DNA of 64,000 nt from Flavobacterium sp. TAB 87 (GCF_001529295.1 NZ_LLWK01000038.1:186001-250000), one strand, 5' to 3'. Counted from the stretch's first letter, positions 44,456-53,359 are shown. Numbers and translations: made by a program. Notes: generated from the letters alone by a model not told the origin.

Positions 44456-44656
44456 TTAATCTACTTTTCTATTTCCGCCAACTGAACTTCCGTTGATGTC
44501 TACTTTTCTATTTCCACCTACTGAACTTCCACCAATATCAATAGAGTTAGAAGTTATATTCATTGCAATATTTTCATTCGAAACTTCTGGAGAAAATGAA
44601 GAAGTTAATACCATTACTGAAGCTAAAAGACCGAATGTTAAGATAGATTTTTTCAT
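44456..44656 (-). CDS. Small exported peptide with two 13-residue repeats
   Basis: The 66-residue product has a classical signal peptide (MKKSILTFGLLASVMVLTSSFS). Two tandem copies of a 13-residue unit, DI(G/N)GSSVGGNRKV, end at the C-terminus followed by Asp. The coding repeats are 39 bases each (44461-44499 and 44500-44538), with seven mismatches, so they are not recent duplicates. No lipobox Cys is present. I do not recognise a family. It lies between a LytTR regulator and a TPR sensor kinase on the same strand, and has its own terminator. It could be a secreted signal peptide precursor or a small surface protein. Confidence 0.75.
   Translation of the reverse strand: MKKSILTFGLLASVMVLTSSFSPEVSNENIAMNITSNSIDIGGSSVGGNRKVDINGSSVGGNRKVD
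44461..44538. repeat. Tandem 39-base coding repeat, two copies
   Basis: Copies at 44461-44499 and 44500-44538 differ at 7 of 39 positions, with most changes silent or in the linker. They encode the repeat units of the small exported peptide. Confidence 0.8.
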
Positions 44657-44830
44657 GTTTTGTTGGTTTTATGTTTTTATATTTTTTACTACTTTTGGAC
44701 CTGCTTACTGCAAATCTTGGTGTAAAACTAAAACCTAAACCCCCATTTTTTGATGCATAAAAGCCTCTTTATGGTACAAGTAACTCGTACACTAGCGTGC
44801 GTATAGTCATACAAGGTAAATTACTAATTC

Positions 44831-45646
44831 TTAGACTTCTAAGTAATTGTCTTCTGAAAAATTATCAATAATTAACTCAATATTAGACCTATAAGACTTA
44901 GAAAACGGAATTTTTTTAACCGTATTTCGAAGCGTACATAACTTGCTACCAGTATGTATGCGCGCAATATAATTGCTGTTAATTAAATAGCTGTTGTGAA
45001 TTCTATAAAACGGATTCCGTAATAAACCTTCAAAATGCTTTAACGTTTTAAAAGCAGTGATCATCTCGCCAGTCTGCAAATAGATGTCCGTTGAATTATT
45101 ATCGGCTTTAAAATAAACGACTTCATTGGCCCGAATGTATCGGTAATCACCATATGATTTCACACACAATAACAATGATTTTTCGGAACTGATAACATTC
45201 GAAACAAAATTAGATTCAACATTACCATCTAATAATGAAAGCGCTTGCTGCTGCATTTGTTCTAATTTACTCGTTTTTGTAATAGCTAAAACCGCTTGAA
45301 AAAATTCATTTCTGTGAATCGGCTGCAATAAATATCCCGAAACCTGAAAATTAATCGCTTCAAAAGCCAATTCCTTAGACTTTGCTGTCACTATGACTTT
45401 CGGAACAACAGTCAAATATTTATGTAGTGCATTAATAAAATGCAGCGACAATTGACTCTCCTTAGCTTTAGGATCTATCGCAAGAAATATTATTTTAGGA
45501 GTATGTGCTAAGACTAAGTCTAAACCTTTTTGATACTCAGTGGCCGAAGCTACAAAGAGTAACTCTTGACAATCATCAGCATAATCCTTAAGCTGCGCAG
45601 TAGTTTCAAGACAATCATTAATAATAATATAGGTTAATGCACTCAT
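44831..45646 (-). CDS. LytTR-family regulator with degenerate receiver
   Basis: The 271-residue protein has an N-terminal receiver-like domain and a C-terminal LytTR DNA-binding domain (about 160-262, with GDYRYIRANEVVYFKADNNSTDIYLQTGEM and FYRIHNSYLINSNYI). The receiver lacks the phosphoacceptor: in IIFLAIDPK the expected Asp is A56. The conserved Lys is replaced in LLQPI by Q108. The T87 position is kept (VIVTAKS). It is therefore probably phosphorylation-independent, or it responds by binding another ligand. No cognate kinase is adjacent; the nearest is the TPR kinase, which has its own regulator. Confidence 0.88.
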   Translation of the reverse strand: MSALTYIIINDCLETTAQLKDYADDCQELLFVASATEYQKGLDLVLAHTPKIIFLAIDPKAKESQLSLHFINALHKYLTVVPKVIVTAKSKELAFEAINFQVSGYLLQPIHRNEFFQAVLAITKTSKLEQMQQQALSLLDGNVESNFVSNVISSEKSLLLCVKSYGDYRYIRANEVVYFKADNNSTDIYLQTGEMITAFKTLKHFEGLLRNPFYRIHNSYLINSNYIARIHTGSKLCTLRNTVKKIPFSKSYRSNIELIIDNFSEDNYLEV

Positions 45647-45810
45647 TCTATTTTTCTACTATTTAAATTGGCACCGCCAAATTTTACAAATATTAAATAA
45701 ACATAAAAAAAACTATCTATTTGAATCAAATTAATAAAAACAAAATTTATTGGCTAAAAGAAAACATTGCAATAAAAAAATGAAAAATAATATTTCCACA
45801 CAAAAAACAA

Positions 45811-45826
45811 ATCGTAATATTGCGAT
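45811..45826. promoter_or_regulatory. ArsR operator overlapping the ars -7 promoter element
   Basis: ATCGTAATATTGCGAT is an imperfect palindrome (ATCG-yAATATTr-CGAT) directly before the arsR ATG. It contains TAATATTG (45815-45822), one base from the -7 consensus, so bound repressor would block transcription. The match to ArsR-type operators is from general knowledge of that family. Confidence 0.7.
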
Positions 45827-46156
45827 ATGGGAATCACAAAAACAATTGGCTTTGACATGGAGACCAACGAAATGGCCGAAATTCTAAAAGCATTAGGGCA
45901 TCCCGCGCGCTTGGCCATTGTCAAGCACTTAATACAAACACCATCTTGCATTTGTGGCGACATTGTAGCCGTACTGCCATTGGCGCAATCTACCATTTCC
46001 AAGCATTTATCTGAACTAAAAAAAGTAGGGTTAATACAAGGCAACATTAGCGGAAACAACAGCTGCTATTGCTTAAACCCTGAGACTTTTAACCGAATCA
46101 AATTATTTTTAAATACACTTACAGCTTTTTCTATTACTGAAAACAAATGCTGTTAA
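45827..46156 (+). CDS. arsR: ArsR-family arsenite-responsive repressor
   Basis: The 109-residue winged-helix protein has KALGHPARLAIVKHL, then C41-I-C43 in SCICGDI as the arsenic-sensing Cys motif, and LPLAQSTISKHLSELKKVGLI as the recognition helix region. A terminal CC (NKCC) may add ligands. Start ATG 45827 is preferred on homologue N-termini (MGITKT). A second start at 45857 would leave a normal leader after the operator. The next gene's frame overlaps its end by ten bases if read from its first possible start. Confidence 0.93.
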   Translation: MGITKTIGFDMETNEMAEILKALGHPARLAIVKHLIQTPSCICGDIVAVLPLAQSTISKHLSELKKVGLIQGNISGNNSCYCLNPETFNRIKLFLNTLTAFSITENKCC

Positions 46157-46173
46157 CATCAAAAACTCACACT

Positions 46174-46677
46174 ATGAAATGGTCCGAATTTAAATCGCAA
46201 TTAAGTCAATTTCCATCACATCATTTGCAATTCGAAATAACGAAAGACACTTTTGTACATCCTTCTTTTCACATCACCGAGATCAAGCAAGCCAACATTA
46301 CGTCGGTAGATTGTGGCGGAAAAAAGAACGAATGGACAGAGATTATCGTGCAACTTTGGGAGCCGGAAGTGCTAGAGAATAATCGCTCCATGCAAGTTAC
46401 CAAAGCACTTTCTATAATCGAATTGGTCGAAAAATCAGTTGCTCTAGATTATAATGCCGCAGTAAAAATTGAATTTGGAAATGCTGTTTTTGAGACCAAA
46501 CAAATGCTTCCGCAGGAATTCGAAATCAAAAATGACGAACTTATCCTAAAATTGCAAACAGATGCCACGCAATGCAAAGCCATCGATCGCGGAGAAGCTT
46601 GCGGCACTCCAAAACCAAAACTTAAAATCACCAATGCATCAGAGAATGTTTGCACACCAGATTCAGGTTGCTGCTAA
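46174..46677 (+). CDS. DUF6428-type Cys-tailed protein in ars operon
   Basis: The 167-residue cytosolic protein has a compact alpha/beta N-terminal domain (MKWSEFKSQLSQFPSHHLQF, HITEIKQANITSVDCGGK). It ends in a Cys-rich tail (RGEACGTPK and CTPDSGCC). Such proteins are found between arsR and acr3 in flavobacteria. Function is unknown; the paired Cys residues at the tail could bind As(III) or a metal and hand it to the pump (inference). ATG 46174 gives the compact start; an earlier ATG at 46147 overlaps arsR. Confidence 0.82.
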   Translation: MKWSEFKSQLSQFPSHHLQFEITKDTFVHPSFHITEIKQANITSVDCGGKKNEWTEIIVQLWEPEVLENNRSMQVTKALSIIELVEKSVALDYNAAVKIEFGNAVFETKQMLPQEFEIKNDELILKLQTDATQCKAIDRGEACGTPKPKLKITNASENVCTPDSGCC

Positions 46678-46687
46678 AGTGTAATCC

Positions 46688-47713
46688 ATGAAAAAACTAT
46701 CTTTTTTAGACAATTACCTCACACTTTGGATATTCATTGCCATGTTTATTGGCGTGGCTTTAGGCTATTTTTATCCCGCAATATCCACGCACATCAACAG
46801 CCTCAGCTCAGGAACTACCAACATTCCTATCGCCATTGGCTTAATCTTAATGATGTATCCGCCACTGGCAAAAGTCAATTATAAATTACTCCCAAAGGTT
46901 TTCAAAAACACAAAAATCGTATCCATTTCGCTCGTACTAAATTGGATAATCGGACCTTTTTTGATGTTTTTTCTAGCCATCATTTTCCTAAAAGAATATC
47001 CAGAGTACATGATCGGACTAATCCTCATCGGCTTAGCGCGCTGCATCGCCATGGTTTTAGTCTGGAACGATCTCGCACAAGGAAATTCCGAATATGCCGC
47101 AGGTTTAGTAGCCCTAAATAGTATTTTTCAGGTTTTTTTCTATAGTTTTTATGTCTGGATTTTCATCACCATTCTACCGCCTTATTTTGGTTTCGACGGC
47201 GCGATCGTCGATATTTCCATCGCAACCATCGCTCAAAGTGTGGCCATCTACCTTGGCATTCCTTTTATTTTAGGGTTTTTGAGCCGCGCTATTTTAGTCC
47301 GCAGCAAAGGCGAAAACTGGTACAATACCGTATTTATCCCAACCATTTCGCCACTTACTTTAATCGCATTATTGGCCACAATTGTTGTGATGTTCAGTCT
47401 AAAAGGAGAACTGATCTTGCAAATCCCAAAAGACATCATCATCATCGCCATTCCCATGCTGATTTATTTCCTACTCATGTTCCTTATTAGTTTCTTCACC
47501 ACCAAAGCCGTTGGAGCAACCTATGACAAAAATACCGCCGTTTCTTTCACCGCCGCTGGAAACAATTTCGAGCTCGCCATCGCCGTTGCCATTGCGGTGT
47601 TTGGCATCAACTCTGGCCAAGCATTTACGGGTGTTATCGGCCCTCTGGTCGAAGTTCCCGCGCTTATCCTCTTGGTAAAAGTCTCCTTTTGGCTCAAGAA
47701 AAAGTATTACTAG
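46688..47713 (+). CDS. acr3: Arsenite efflux transporter, ACR3 family
   Basis: The 341-residue protein has ten membrane helices and exports As(OH)3-type arsenite by proton exchange. The functionally required Cys is C119 in [16 protein letters not shown], and the conserved Glu lies in [15 protein letters not shown] near residue 296. N-terminal [23 protein letters not shown] is typical. It is the last gene of the ars operon, 10 bases after the Cys-tailed protein. No arsC gene lies in the operon. Confidence 0.95.
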   Translation: MKKLSFLDNYLTLWIFIAMFIGVALGYFYPAISTHINSLSSGTTNIPIAIGLILMMYPPLAKVNYKLLPKVFKNTKIVSISLVLNWIIGPFLMFFLAIIFLKEYPEYMIGLILIGLARCIAMVLVWNDLAQGNSEYAAGLVALNSIFQVFFYSFYVWIFITILPPYFGFDGAIVDISIATIAQSVAIYLGIPFILGFLSRAILVRSKGENWYNTVFIPTISPLTLIALLATIVVMFSLKGELILQIPKDIIIIAIPMLIYFLLMFLISFFTTKAVGATYDKNTAVSFTAAGNNFELAIAVAIAVFGINSGQAFTGVIGPLVEVPALILLVKVSFWLKKKYY

Positions 47714-47800
47714 TTGGGCGTGCCGCCTCCCACGGGGTCGGCGTCGGGCTTTCGGGTCTACACGGTAGCCACCTCTATCCCTCACGCGGCCGCGATTTTC
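47714..47800. repeat. GC-rich intergenic segment resembling a dispersed repeat
   Basis: From about 47716 the sequence changes abruptly to G+C-rich (GGGCGTGCC, GGGGTCGGCGTCGGGC, CTCTATCCCTCACGC). It lies immediately after acr3 and has no plausible coding. The GGGCGT start and TCTATCCCTCACGC end recall a Flavobacterium interspersed element (from memory). It may also act as a structured 3' end for the acr3 mRNA. Confidence 0.5.
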
Positions 47801-48017
47801 AAAATCACATTTAGATTTTAATTACAACATTATTTTTAGGATCGACCACCATTTTTTGCACTTGTAGTTCGTCCCAAATTTTACTAATTCACACAAATTA
47901 TTTAGGGGAAATCTCCGCTGGAAAAACAACGAATAAAGTTTCTAACTCTGATTTCACTTATTTAAAAACAAGCAAAATCTCCGCGATTACTTTTTCAAAA
48001 ATCGTACAACGTATAAA

Positions 48018-48054
48018 CATACCTACAAGGTTAAAAAAAACCTTGCAGGAGATC
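48018..48054. repeat. 37-base direct repeat, copy 1
   Basis: Identical to 48181-48217. It holds CCTACAAGG, an A-rich loop and CCTTGCAGG, a near-perfect hairpin (one mismatch). Confidence 0.85.
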
Positions 48055-48180
48055 TTACTTAGCTTTAAAATCATAATTATCGAGAATTTGTGGAATTTGT
48101 GGTTAAAAAAAGCTCGCTATTTCCTAGGAAACTTTTGAGCATTCTGATCTTAAAAATAAAAAAAATACACTTAAGGAAAT

Positions 48181-48217
48181 CATACCTACAAGGTTAAAAA
48201 AAACCTTGCAGGAGATC
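48181..48217. repeat. 37-base direct repeat, copy 2
   Basis: Identical to 48018-48054. Flanking sequence (ACTTTAAAATCA and GAATTTGTGGAATT) is also partly shared, so the duplicated unit is about 80-90 bases. Confidence 0.85.
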
Positions 48218-48288
48218 GTACGCAACTTTAAAATCAAATAATTAGCAAGAATTTGTGGAATTGTAGTTAACATATTATGAGATAATTT

Positions 48289-48326
48289 AAAAAAAATCCC
48301 AAACTCCAGTGTTAGGAATTTGGGAC
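48289..48326 (-). terminator. Intrinsic terminator of glyS
   Basis: TCCCAAA (48297-48303) pairs with TTTGGGA (48319-48325). On the minus strand the hairpin is followed by a run of U. Confidence 0.85.
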
Positions 48327-48352
48327 TTTAAATATTTAAAATCTAACGAAAA

Positions 48353-49894
48353 TTACATCTTCATCAACCAGTTTTTCATCGAAACTTCGTTTTCAATAAT
48401 TCCAGCCAATTCAGTAATTTTTACGCGATCTTGTTTCATCGTATCTCTGTGACGAATCGTAACCGTTTGGTCTTCGATCGTTTGGTGGTCTACCGTAATA
48501 CAAAACGGAGTTCCCAATGCATCTTGTCTTCTGTAACGACGACCAACCGCATCTTTCTCATCATAGGCCACATTGAAATCCCATTTTAAATCAGCAATGA
48601 TTTTATGTGCAATTTCAGGCAATCCATCTTTTTTAACCAATGGCAAAACAGCCGCTTTTGTTGGAGCCAAAACCGATGGTAATTTCAATACAGTTCTAGA
48701 TGAACCATCTTCTAAAACCTCTTCTTGCAATGAAGTTGCAAAAACAGCCAAGAACATTCTATCCAAACCAACTGAAGTTTCTACCACATAAGGCACATAA
48801 TTCTGATTCAGTTCTGCATCAAAATACTGTAATTTTCTGCCTGAATGTTGTTCGTGTGCTTTCAAGTCAAAGTCAGTACGCGAGTGAATTCCTTCCAATT
48901 CTTTAAATCCAAATGGGAAATTAAATTCGATATCAGTCGCTGCATTAGCATAATGCGCTAACTTTTCGTGATCGTGAAAACGGTAATTTTTTTCTCCTAA
49001 ACCAAGTGACAAATGCCATTTTAAACGCGTTGTTTTCCAATGTTCGTACCATTTCATTTCGTCGCCTGGACGTACAAAAAATTGCATTTCCATTTGTTCA
49101 AATTCACGCATTCTAAAAATAAATTGTCTTGCAACAATTTCATTTCTAAATGCTTTACCTGTTTGGGCAATTCCAAAAGGAATTTTCATACGACCTGATT
49201 TTTGTACGTTTGCAAAATTCACAAAAATACCTTGAGCTGTTTCAGGACGCAAAAACAAATCCATTGCTGAATCTGCCGAAGCGCCCAATTTGGTACCAAA
49301 CATCAAGTTGAATTGACGTACTTCAGTCCAATTTTTTGAACCAGAGTCTGGACAAGCAATTTCTAATTCTTCAATTAAAGATTTAACATCACCCAAATCT
49401 TCATTGCCAAGAGAACGACCCATTCTTTCTAGAATTTCGCGTTCTTTCGCTTTGTATTCCATCACACGAGCATTCGTCGTAACAAATTCTTGTTCGTTAA
49501 ACGCATCGCCAAAACGAGTTCTCGCTTTTTCGATTTCTTTGATCGCTTTTTGATTCAGCTTTTCAGCATAATCTTCAATCAATACGTCAGCTCTATATCT
49601 TTTTTTAGAATCTTTATTGTCAATCAATGGGTCGTTGAAAGCGTCAATGTGACCCGAAGCTTTCCAAGTGGTCGGATGCATCAATATTGCAGCATCTAAG
49701 CCGACAATATTTTCGTTCATCTGTACCATCGATTTCCACCAATATTCACGGATGTTCTTTTTTAATTCTACTCCATTTTGTGCATAATCATAAACCGCAC
49801 TTAAACCATCGTAGACTTCGCTCGACGGAAAAATAAATCCGTACTCTTTTGCGTGCGAAACTACATTCTTAAATATATCTTCTTGTTTTGCCAT
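48353..49894 (-). CDS. glyS: Glycyl-tRNA synthetase (single-chain type)
   Basis: The 513-residue class II enzyme charges tRNA-Gly. It is the alpha2-type found in Bacteroidota, not the alpha2beta2 form. Motifs include FRNEIVARQFIFRMREFEQMEMQFF (motif 2), the GLDRMFLAVF segment (motif 3), and a C-terminal anticodon-binding domain (about 415-513, VAYDEKDAVGRRYRRQDALGTPFCITVD). It ends in a strong terminator. Confidence 0.97.
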   Translation of the reverse strand: MAKQEDIFKNVVSHAKEYGFIFPSSEVYDGLSAVYDYAQNGVELKKNIREYWWKSMVQMNENIVGLDAAILMHPTTWKASGHIDAFNDPLIDNKDSKKRYRADVLIEDYAEKLNQKAIKEIEKARTRFGDAFNEQEFVTTNARVMEYKAKEREILERMGRSLGNEDLGDVKSLIEELEIACPDSGSKNWTEVRQFNLMFGTKLGASADSAMDLFLRPETAQGIFVNFANVQKSGRMKIPFGIAQTGKAFRNEIVARQFIFRMREFEQMEMQFFVRPGDEMKWYEHWKTTRLKWHLSLGLGEKNYRFHDHEKLAHYANAATDIEFNFPFGFKELEGIHSRTDFDLKAHEQHSGRKLQYFDAELNQNYVPYVVETSVGLDRMFLAVFATSLQEEVLEDGSSRTVLKLPSVLAPTKAAVLPLVKKDGLPEIAHKIIADLKWDFNVAYDEKDAVGRRYRRQDALGTPFCITVDHQTIEDQTVTIRHRDTMKQDRVKITELAGIIENEVSMKNWLMKM

Positions 49895-49992
49895 AGTACT
49901 GCAAAAATATAAAAAGAACCCTTAAAAAAAAGGAAATAGGCAAAGATTGCTGCGTTGAATTTTATATTTTTATAAATAAATTCTTCCTAAGT

Positions 49993-50673
49993 ATGTGGAA
50001 ACATCTTTTAAATCTATTTTTTCCGAAAGTTTGCTCCGGTTGTCATGCTTTTTTGATTGCCAACGAAACTGTAATTTGCACCAAATGCAGACACGAAGTT
50101 CCACTTACGCAGCATCATCTTCATTCAAAAAATGAAGCTTTTCAAAAGTTTTATGGCAAAATTGATGTTATTCATGCTTCTGCTTTTCTATCTTTTCATA
50201 AAAATGGAATCGCACAAGAATTAATTCACCATTTAAAATATAAAAAACAAGAAGAAATTGGCTCTATTTTAGGCAACTGGTATGCCGAAGATTTAAAAGA
50301 AATTAAACCTGAAATTCCTTTTGACATTGTAATTCCGGTACCTCTGCATCCAAAAAAACAAAGGGAAAGAGGCTACAATCAAACCACTACTTTTGGAAAA
50401 GCGGTAGCCGCAAACTTATCCTTACAGTTTAACGAACAAATTCTTCTTCGCAAAACCTATTCTAAAACACAATCCAAAAAGAATCGTTTGGGTCGAGCCG
50501 AAGGAATCGAGAAAGCTTTTGACGTCGTATTTACCGATCAAGATCACAACAAGCACTTTGTCTTAGTAGACGATGTGTTAACTACTGGCGCCACACTAGA
50601 AGCTTGTTCGCGCGCTTTGCTTAAAATTCCAGGGGCCAAAATTAGCATCATTTGTATGGCAATGGCCAATTGA
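49993..50673 (+). CDS. comF: ComF family phosphoribosyltransferase-like protein
   Basis: The 226-residue protein has an N-terminal zinc ribbon (C14-x-x-C17 and C29-x-x-C32) and a phosphoribosyltransferase domain with the PRPP loop VLVDDVLTTGATLEA (about 192-206). The middle segment VIPVPLHPKKQRERGYNQ and RLGRAEGIEKAF are ComF hallmarks. ComF proteins support DNA uptake and transformation in other bacteria; their exact reaction is unclear. The gene ends two bases before the convergent metalloprotease gene. Confidence 0.92.
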   Translation: MWKHLLNLFFPKVCSGCHAFLIANETVICTKCRHEVPLTQHHLHSKNEAFQKFYGKIDVIHASAFLSFHKNGIAQELIHHLKYKKQEEIGSILGNWYAEDLKEIKPEIPFDIVIPVPLHPKKQRERGYNQTTTFGKAVAANLSLQFNEQILLRKTYSKTQSKKNRLGRAEGIEKAFDVVFTDQDHNKHFVLVDDVLTTGATLEACSRALLKIPGAKISIICMAMAN

Positions 50674-50674
50674 A

Positions 50675-53359
50675 CTACCGAATTATTATTTTTCGTACGG
50701 TTTTGGAATCTCCATCGATAACGGTTACCAGATAAACTCCAGCCATCTTACGGTTCATCTGTATACTTTCAATAAAATTTGCTCTCCCTTCAAAACGTTG
50801 CTCGTACACTTTTCGTCCCAACAAATCATGAATTAAAATTTGAATCTTATTTTCTAAACTGCTTTTAAGTTCTACAGTAAAATTTCCATTGTTCGGATTT
50901 GGATATATCGCAAAATCGGCAGTCTCAAACTCTGGATTATCTAAGATAAAATGTTTAGTTGTAATCGTTAAAGAAGCCGAATTTAAAGTTCCTGCATCAG
51001 TCGCAAATTGATCCCTAATTCCGAAAGTCCAAATTCCTTGCGCTTCTTTTTCATTAAAGATATTTAAATAATCTGATGGCAATACTTTTTGAAAAACCGC
51101 AGATCCACAAGAAATTGCAGCTCCCGAATCGTCATAAATTAAATCTAAAGTAGTAGATGCGCTCGAACAATTTCGATTAAACAATCGCACCACAGTTCCT
51201 TGTGGATGCTGAATATACGAATCAACATCAGCAGCATACGAGTGTGTAAAATTCATCTTAACATCTACATCCGCAATTTTATCATTAGCTGCCAAATCGT
51301 TTTGAGTATTCGAAGTTGGCGGAACTACAAAGGTCAATTTCGTGTAATTTTTATCTCCATCTGGAATTTGTACTGGTGCTTGAAAGACATAAGTGTTAGT
51401 ACTAAAAGTTACCGAATAGCCAACAGCAATTGGTTTACTATTTATCGCATAATAAATATTTGCGGTCGGTTCAATCAAAATACGACAATCTGTTCCCTTT
51501 ATAGTTTGAGGAACTGTAATTACTTGCGAGCCATCGTTTGGCGTATTGGACGCTAAGGTAGTATCATATGTTACGCCGCCATCTGTAGATAACTTAATAT
51601 TTACGTTAGTTGATCCTGCTAAATTTGTTGTGTTATTAACTGACCAAGTTATGGTTTGCTGGCTCCCATTTTGCCAAGCAATATTCTCTGTGTCTTGAGA
51701 CGTTATTACAAAAGGTCCCGTATTCGCATTTACGGTAACAACCATGGCATCGGTATTGGTTTGAGCCAAACCTTGCGCAGCATTATCTCTAGCGGTTAAA
51801 GTGAAATTTAATGTTCGACCGACCGATGCAACCGATTCCCAAGTAGAGGTCAAAGCTCCAGCGAGCACTTTACTTTGTTCGGGCATATAGCGAATCGCGG
51901 TATTTTTAGGTAAAAAAGAACGAAACAAAGGTCCGTCAACTTTTGAAGGAATCGCTTTACTTTGAGCGCCAACCGAAGCGCCAACTGAATCATTTTGTTC
52001 CCAACAGTATGTTAGCGAATTCCCATCCGTAGCGGAACCTATTCCTTTTAAAACAAAAGCAGTAGTGATCGGAATCACATAATTGAGACCCGCATCTACA
52101 ACCGGAGGATCACTAGCAATTGGAGTACTTATAGCACATGATTTTGAGGCTAATTTATTCTGAATTTGTAAAATGCTCACATAAGTAAAATATCCATCAG
52201 AAATTTGTTGCACATCATAATCAGAAACACCCGCATAGCCCATTATCGTCGAGCCGCTTCCTGGTTCTACATTTACACCCGTTCCTTCACTTTCAAAAGA
52301 AAAAGTATGATTTGCTCCTAATTGGTGTCCCATTTCGTGTGCTACATAATCAATATCAAAACTATCTCCTTCGGGTTTACTATCAGACGGCGAGGTATAC
52401 GCACTTCCTTTTGCATTCGCATCGGTCGCAAATTTCGGATTTTCGCAAACACAACCAATGCAACCAGCATCACCACCACCGCCCGATCCGCCAAACAAAT
52501 GACCTATGTCGTAATTCGCATTGCCAATTGTTACCGTTAAGTTTTGTTGCAATTCCAAATTCCAAGCGCCGTCCACTCCAGCACTTGCGTTTGAGTATGG
52601 ATCCGTAGTTGGATCGGTGTATATTATTTGGTCATTAGTAGCAATTAAAACCAACTTTACAGACAAATCGGTATTAAAAATAGCATTAACTCGTGTCATA
52701 GTTGCGTTCATACCCGCGAGAGCACCTTGTTTGGTTCCTCCAAAATAAGCGGTATATTCTGCAGTACTTGAAAGTGCCAAACGCAATGTCTTGAAATTTT
52801 TTGTATTAGAAACCGGTTTTGCCGAAGTCTGTAATTTAGAATTTAATGCAACATCCTGCGTTGTACACAGCCAATTGGATTTTTGATTTTTGTTTGAAAA
52901 AACTTCGTATTTCTTGGTATTGCGATCTACAGCTTCTATAAAATCGCGTTTGCCGTTGCTTTTAAGGGTCATACTTTGAACACCTATTGGTGAAATGCTA
53001 AAATAAATTCGATTCGATTGCTCTTGTAAACTAACACCTTCATACGACTGTATTTCCGGATATTTCGCTTGTAATTCAGGTTCAAAATTAGATGTTTTCC
53101 AAACAGAAAAAGATTCTAAAACTCCTTCCGAATTTGGGAACGAAAGTGTAGTCATTTGTTTTTTAGAACTGGTGTTTTTCAATGCGTTCAATCGTTGTTG
53201 CAGCAAAACCTCATCCAATTGATAATATATTGACTCACTTGCAGTCAGTCCACGACTGGTTAAAGCCGGAGTAGCTTCTTTTTTCCAAATTAAATCATTC
53301 TGGGCATACAATTGTAAACCAGTACAAACAAAAAAAAGGAATAGTAATACTCTTTTCAT
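50675..53359 (-). CDS. T9SS-secreted reprolysin-like metalloprotease
   Basis: The 894-residue protein has a signal peptide (about 1-19, ending GLQLYAQ) and a metzincin catalytic domain with HEMGHQLGANH (HExxHxxGxxH) near residue 341. A C-terminal jelly-roll proprotein-convertase-like (P) domain (about 665-800, with HPQGTVVRLFNRNC and GIWTFGIRD) follows. It ends in a type A T9SS sorting domain (about 815-894: FAIYPNPNNGNFTVEL, DLLGRKVYEQRF, GVYLVTV). It is predicted to be secreted and processed by the Por system. Many Gly, Asn and Thr residues fit an extracellular enzyme. Confidence 0.92.
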   Translation of the reverse strand: MKRVLLFLFFVCTGLQLYAQNDLIWKKEATPALTSRGLTASESIYYQLDEVLLQQRLNALKNTSSKKQMTTLSFPNSEGVLESFSVWKTSNFEPELQAKYPEIQSYEGVSLQEQSNRIYFSISPIGVQSMTLKSNGKRDFIEAVDRNTKKYEVFSNKNQKSNWLCTTQDVALNSKLQTSAKPVSNTKNFKTLRLALSSTAEYTAYFGGTKQGALAGMNATMTRVNAIFNTDLSVKLVLIATNDQIIYTDPTTDPYSNASAGVDGAWNLELQQNLTVTIGNANYDIGHLFGGSGGGGDAGCIGCVCENPKFATDANAKGSAYTSPSDSKPEGDSFDIDYVAHEMGHQLGANHTFSFESEGTGVNVEPGSGSTIMGYAGVSDYDVQQISDGYFTYVSILQIQNKLASKSCAISTPIASDPPVVDAGLNYVIPITTAFVLKGIGSATDGNSLTYCWEQNDSVGASVGAQSKAIPSKVDGPLFRSFLPKNTAIRYMPEQSKVLAGALTSTWESVASVGRTLNFTLTARDNAAQGLAQTNTDAMVVTVNANTGPFVITSQDTENIAWQNGSQQTITWSVNNTTNLAGSTNVNIKLSTDGGVTYDTTLASNTPNDGSQVITVPQTIKGTDCRILIEPTANIYYAINSKPIAVGYSVTFSTNTYVFQAPVQIPDGDKNYTKLTFVVPPTSNTQNDLAANDKIADVDVKMNFTHSYAADVDSYIQHPQGTVVRLFNRNCSSASTTLDLIYDDSGAAISCGSAVFQKVLPSDYLNIFNEKEAQGIWTFGIRDQFATDAGTLNSASLTITTKHFILDNPEFETADFAIYPNPNNGNFTVELKSSLENKIQILIHDLLGRKVYEQRFEGRANFIESIQMNRKMAGVYLVTVIDGDSKTVRKIIIR

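Larger units (their letters stand above)
47801..48352. other. Intergenic region with repeats, no gene
   Basis: This gap before glyS has no convincing ORF. It holds two identical 37-base direct repeats, each with an inner inverted repeat, a partly repeated downstream segment (AATTTGTGGAATT), and the glyS terminator. The remainder is AT-rich with no promoter or RNA recognised. Confidence 0.6.

Noticed and set aside
47471-47785. 104-codon Arg/Gly-rich minus-strand ORF over the acr3 end and GC-rich block
   Set aside because: It is antisense to acr3 and its charged start comes from the GC-rich repeat.
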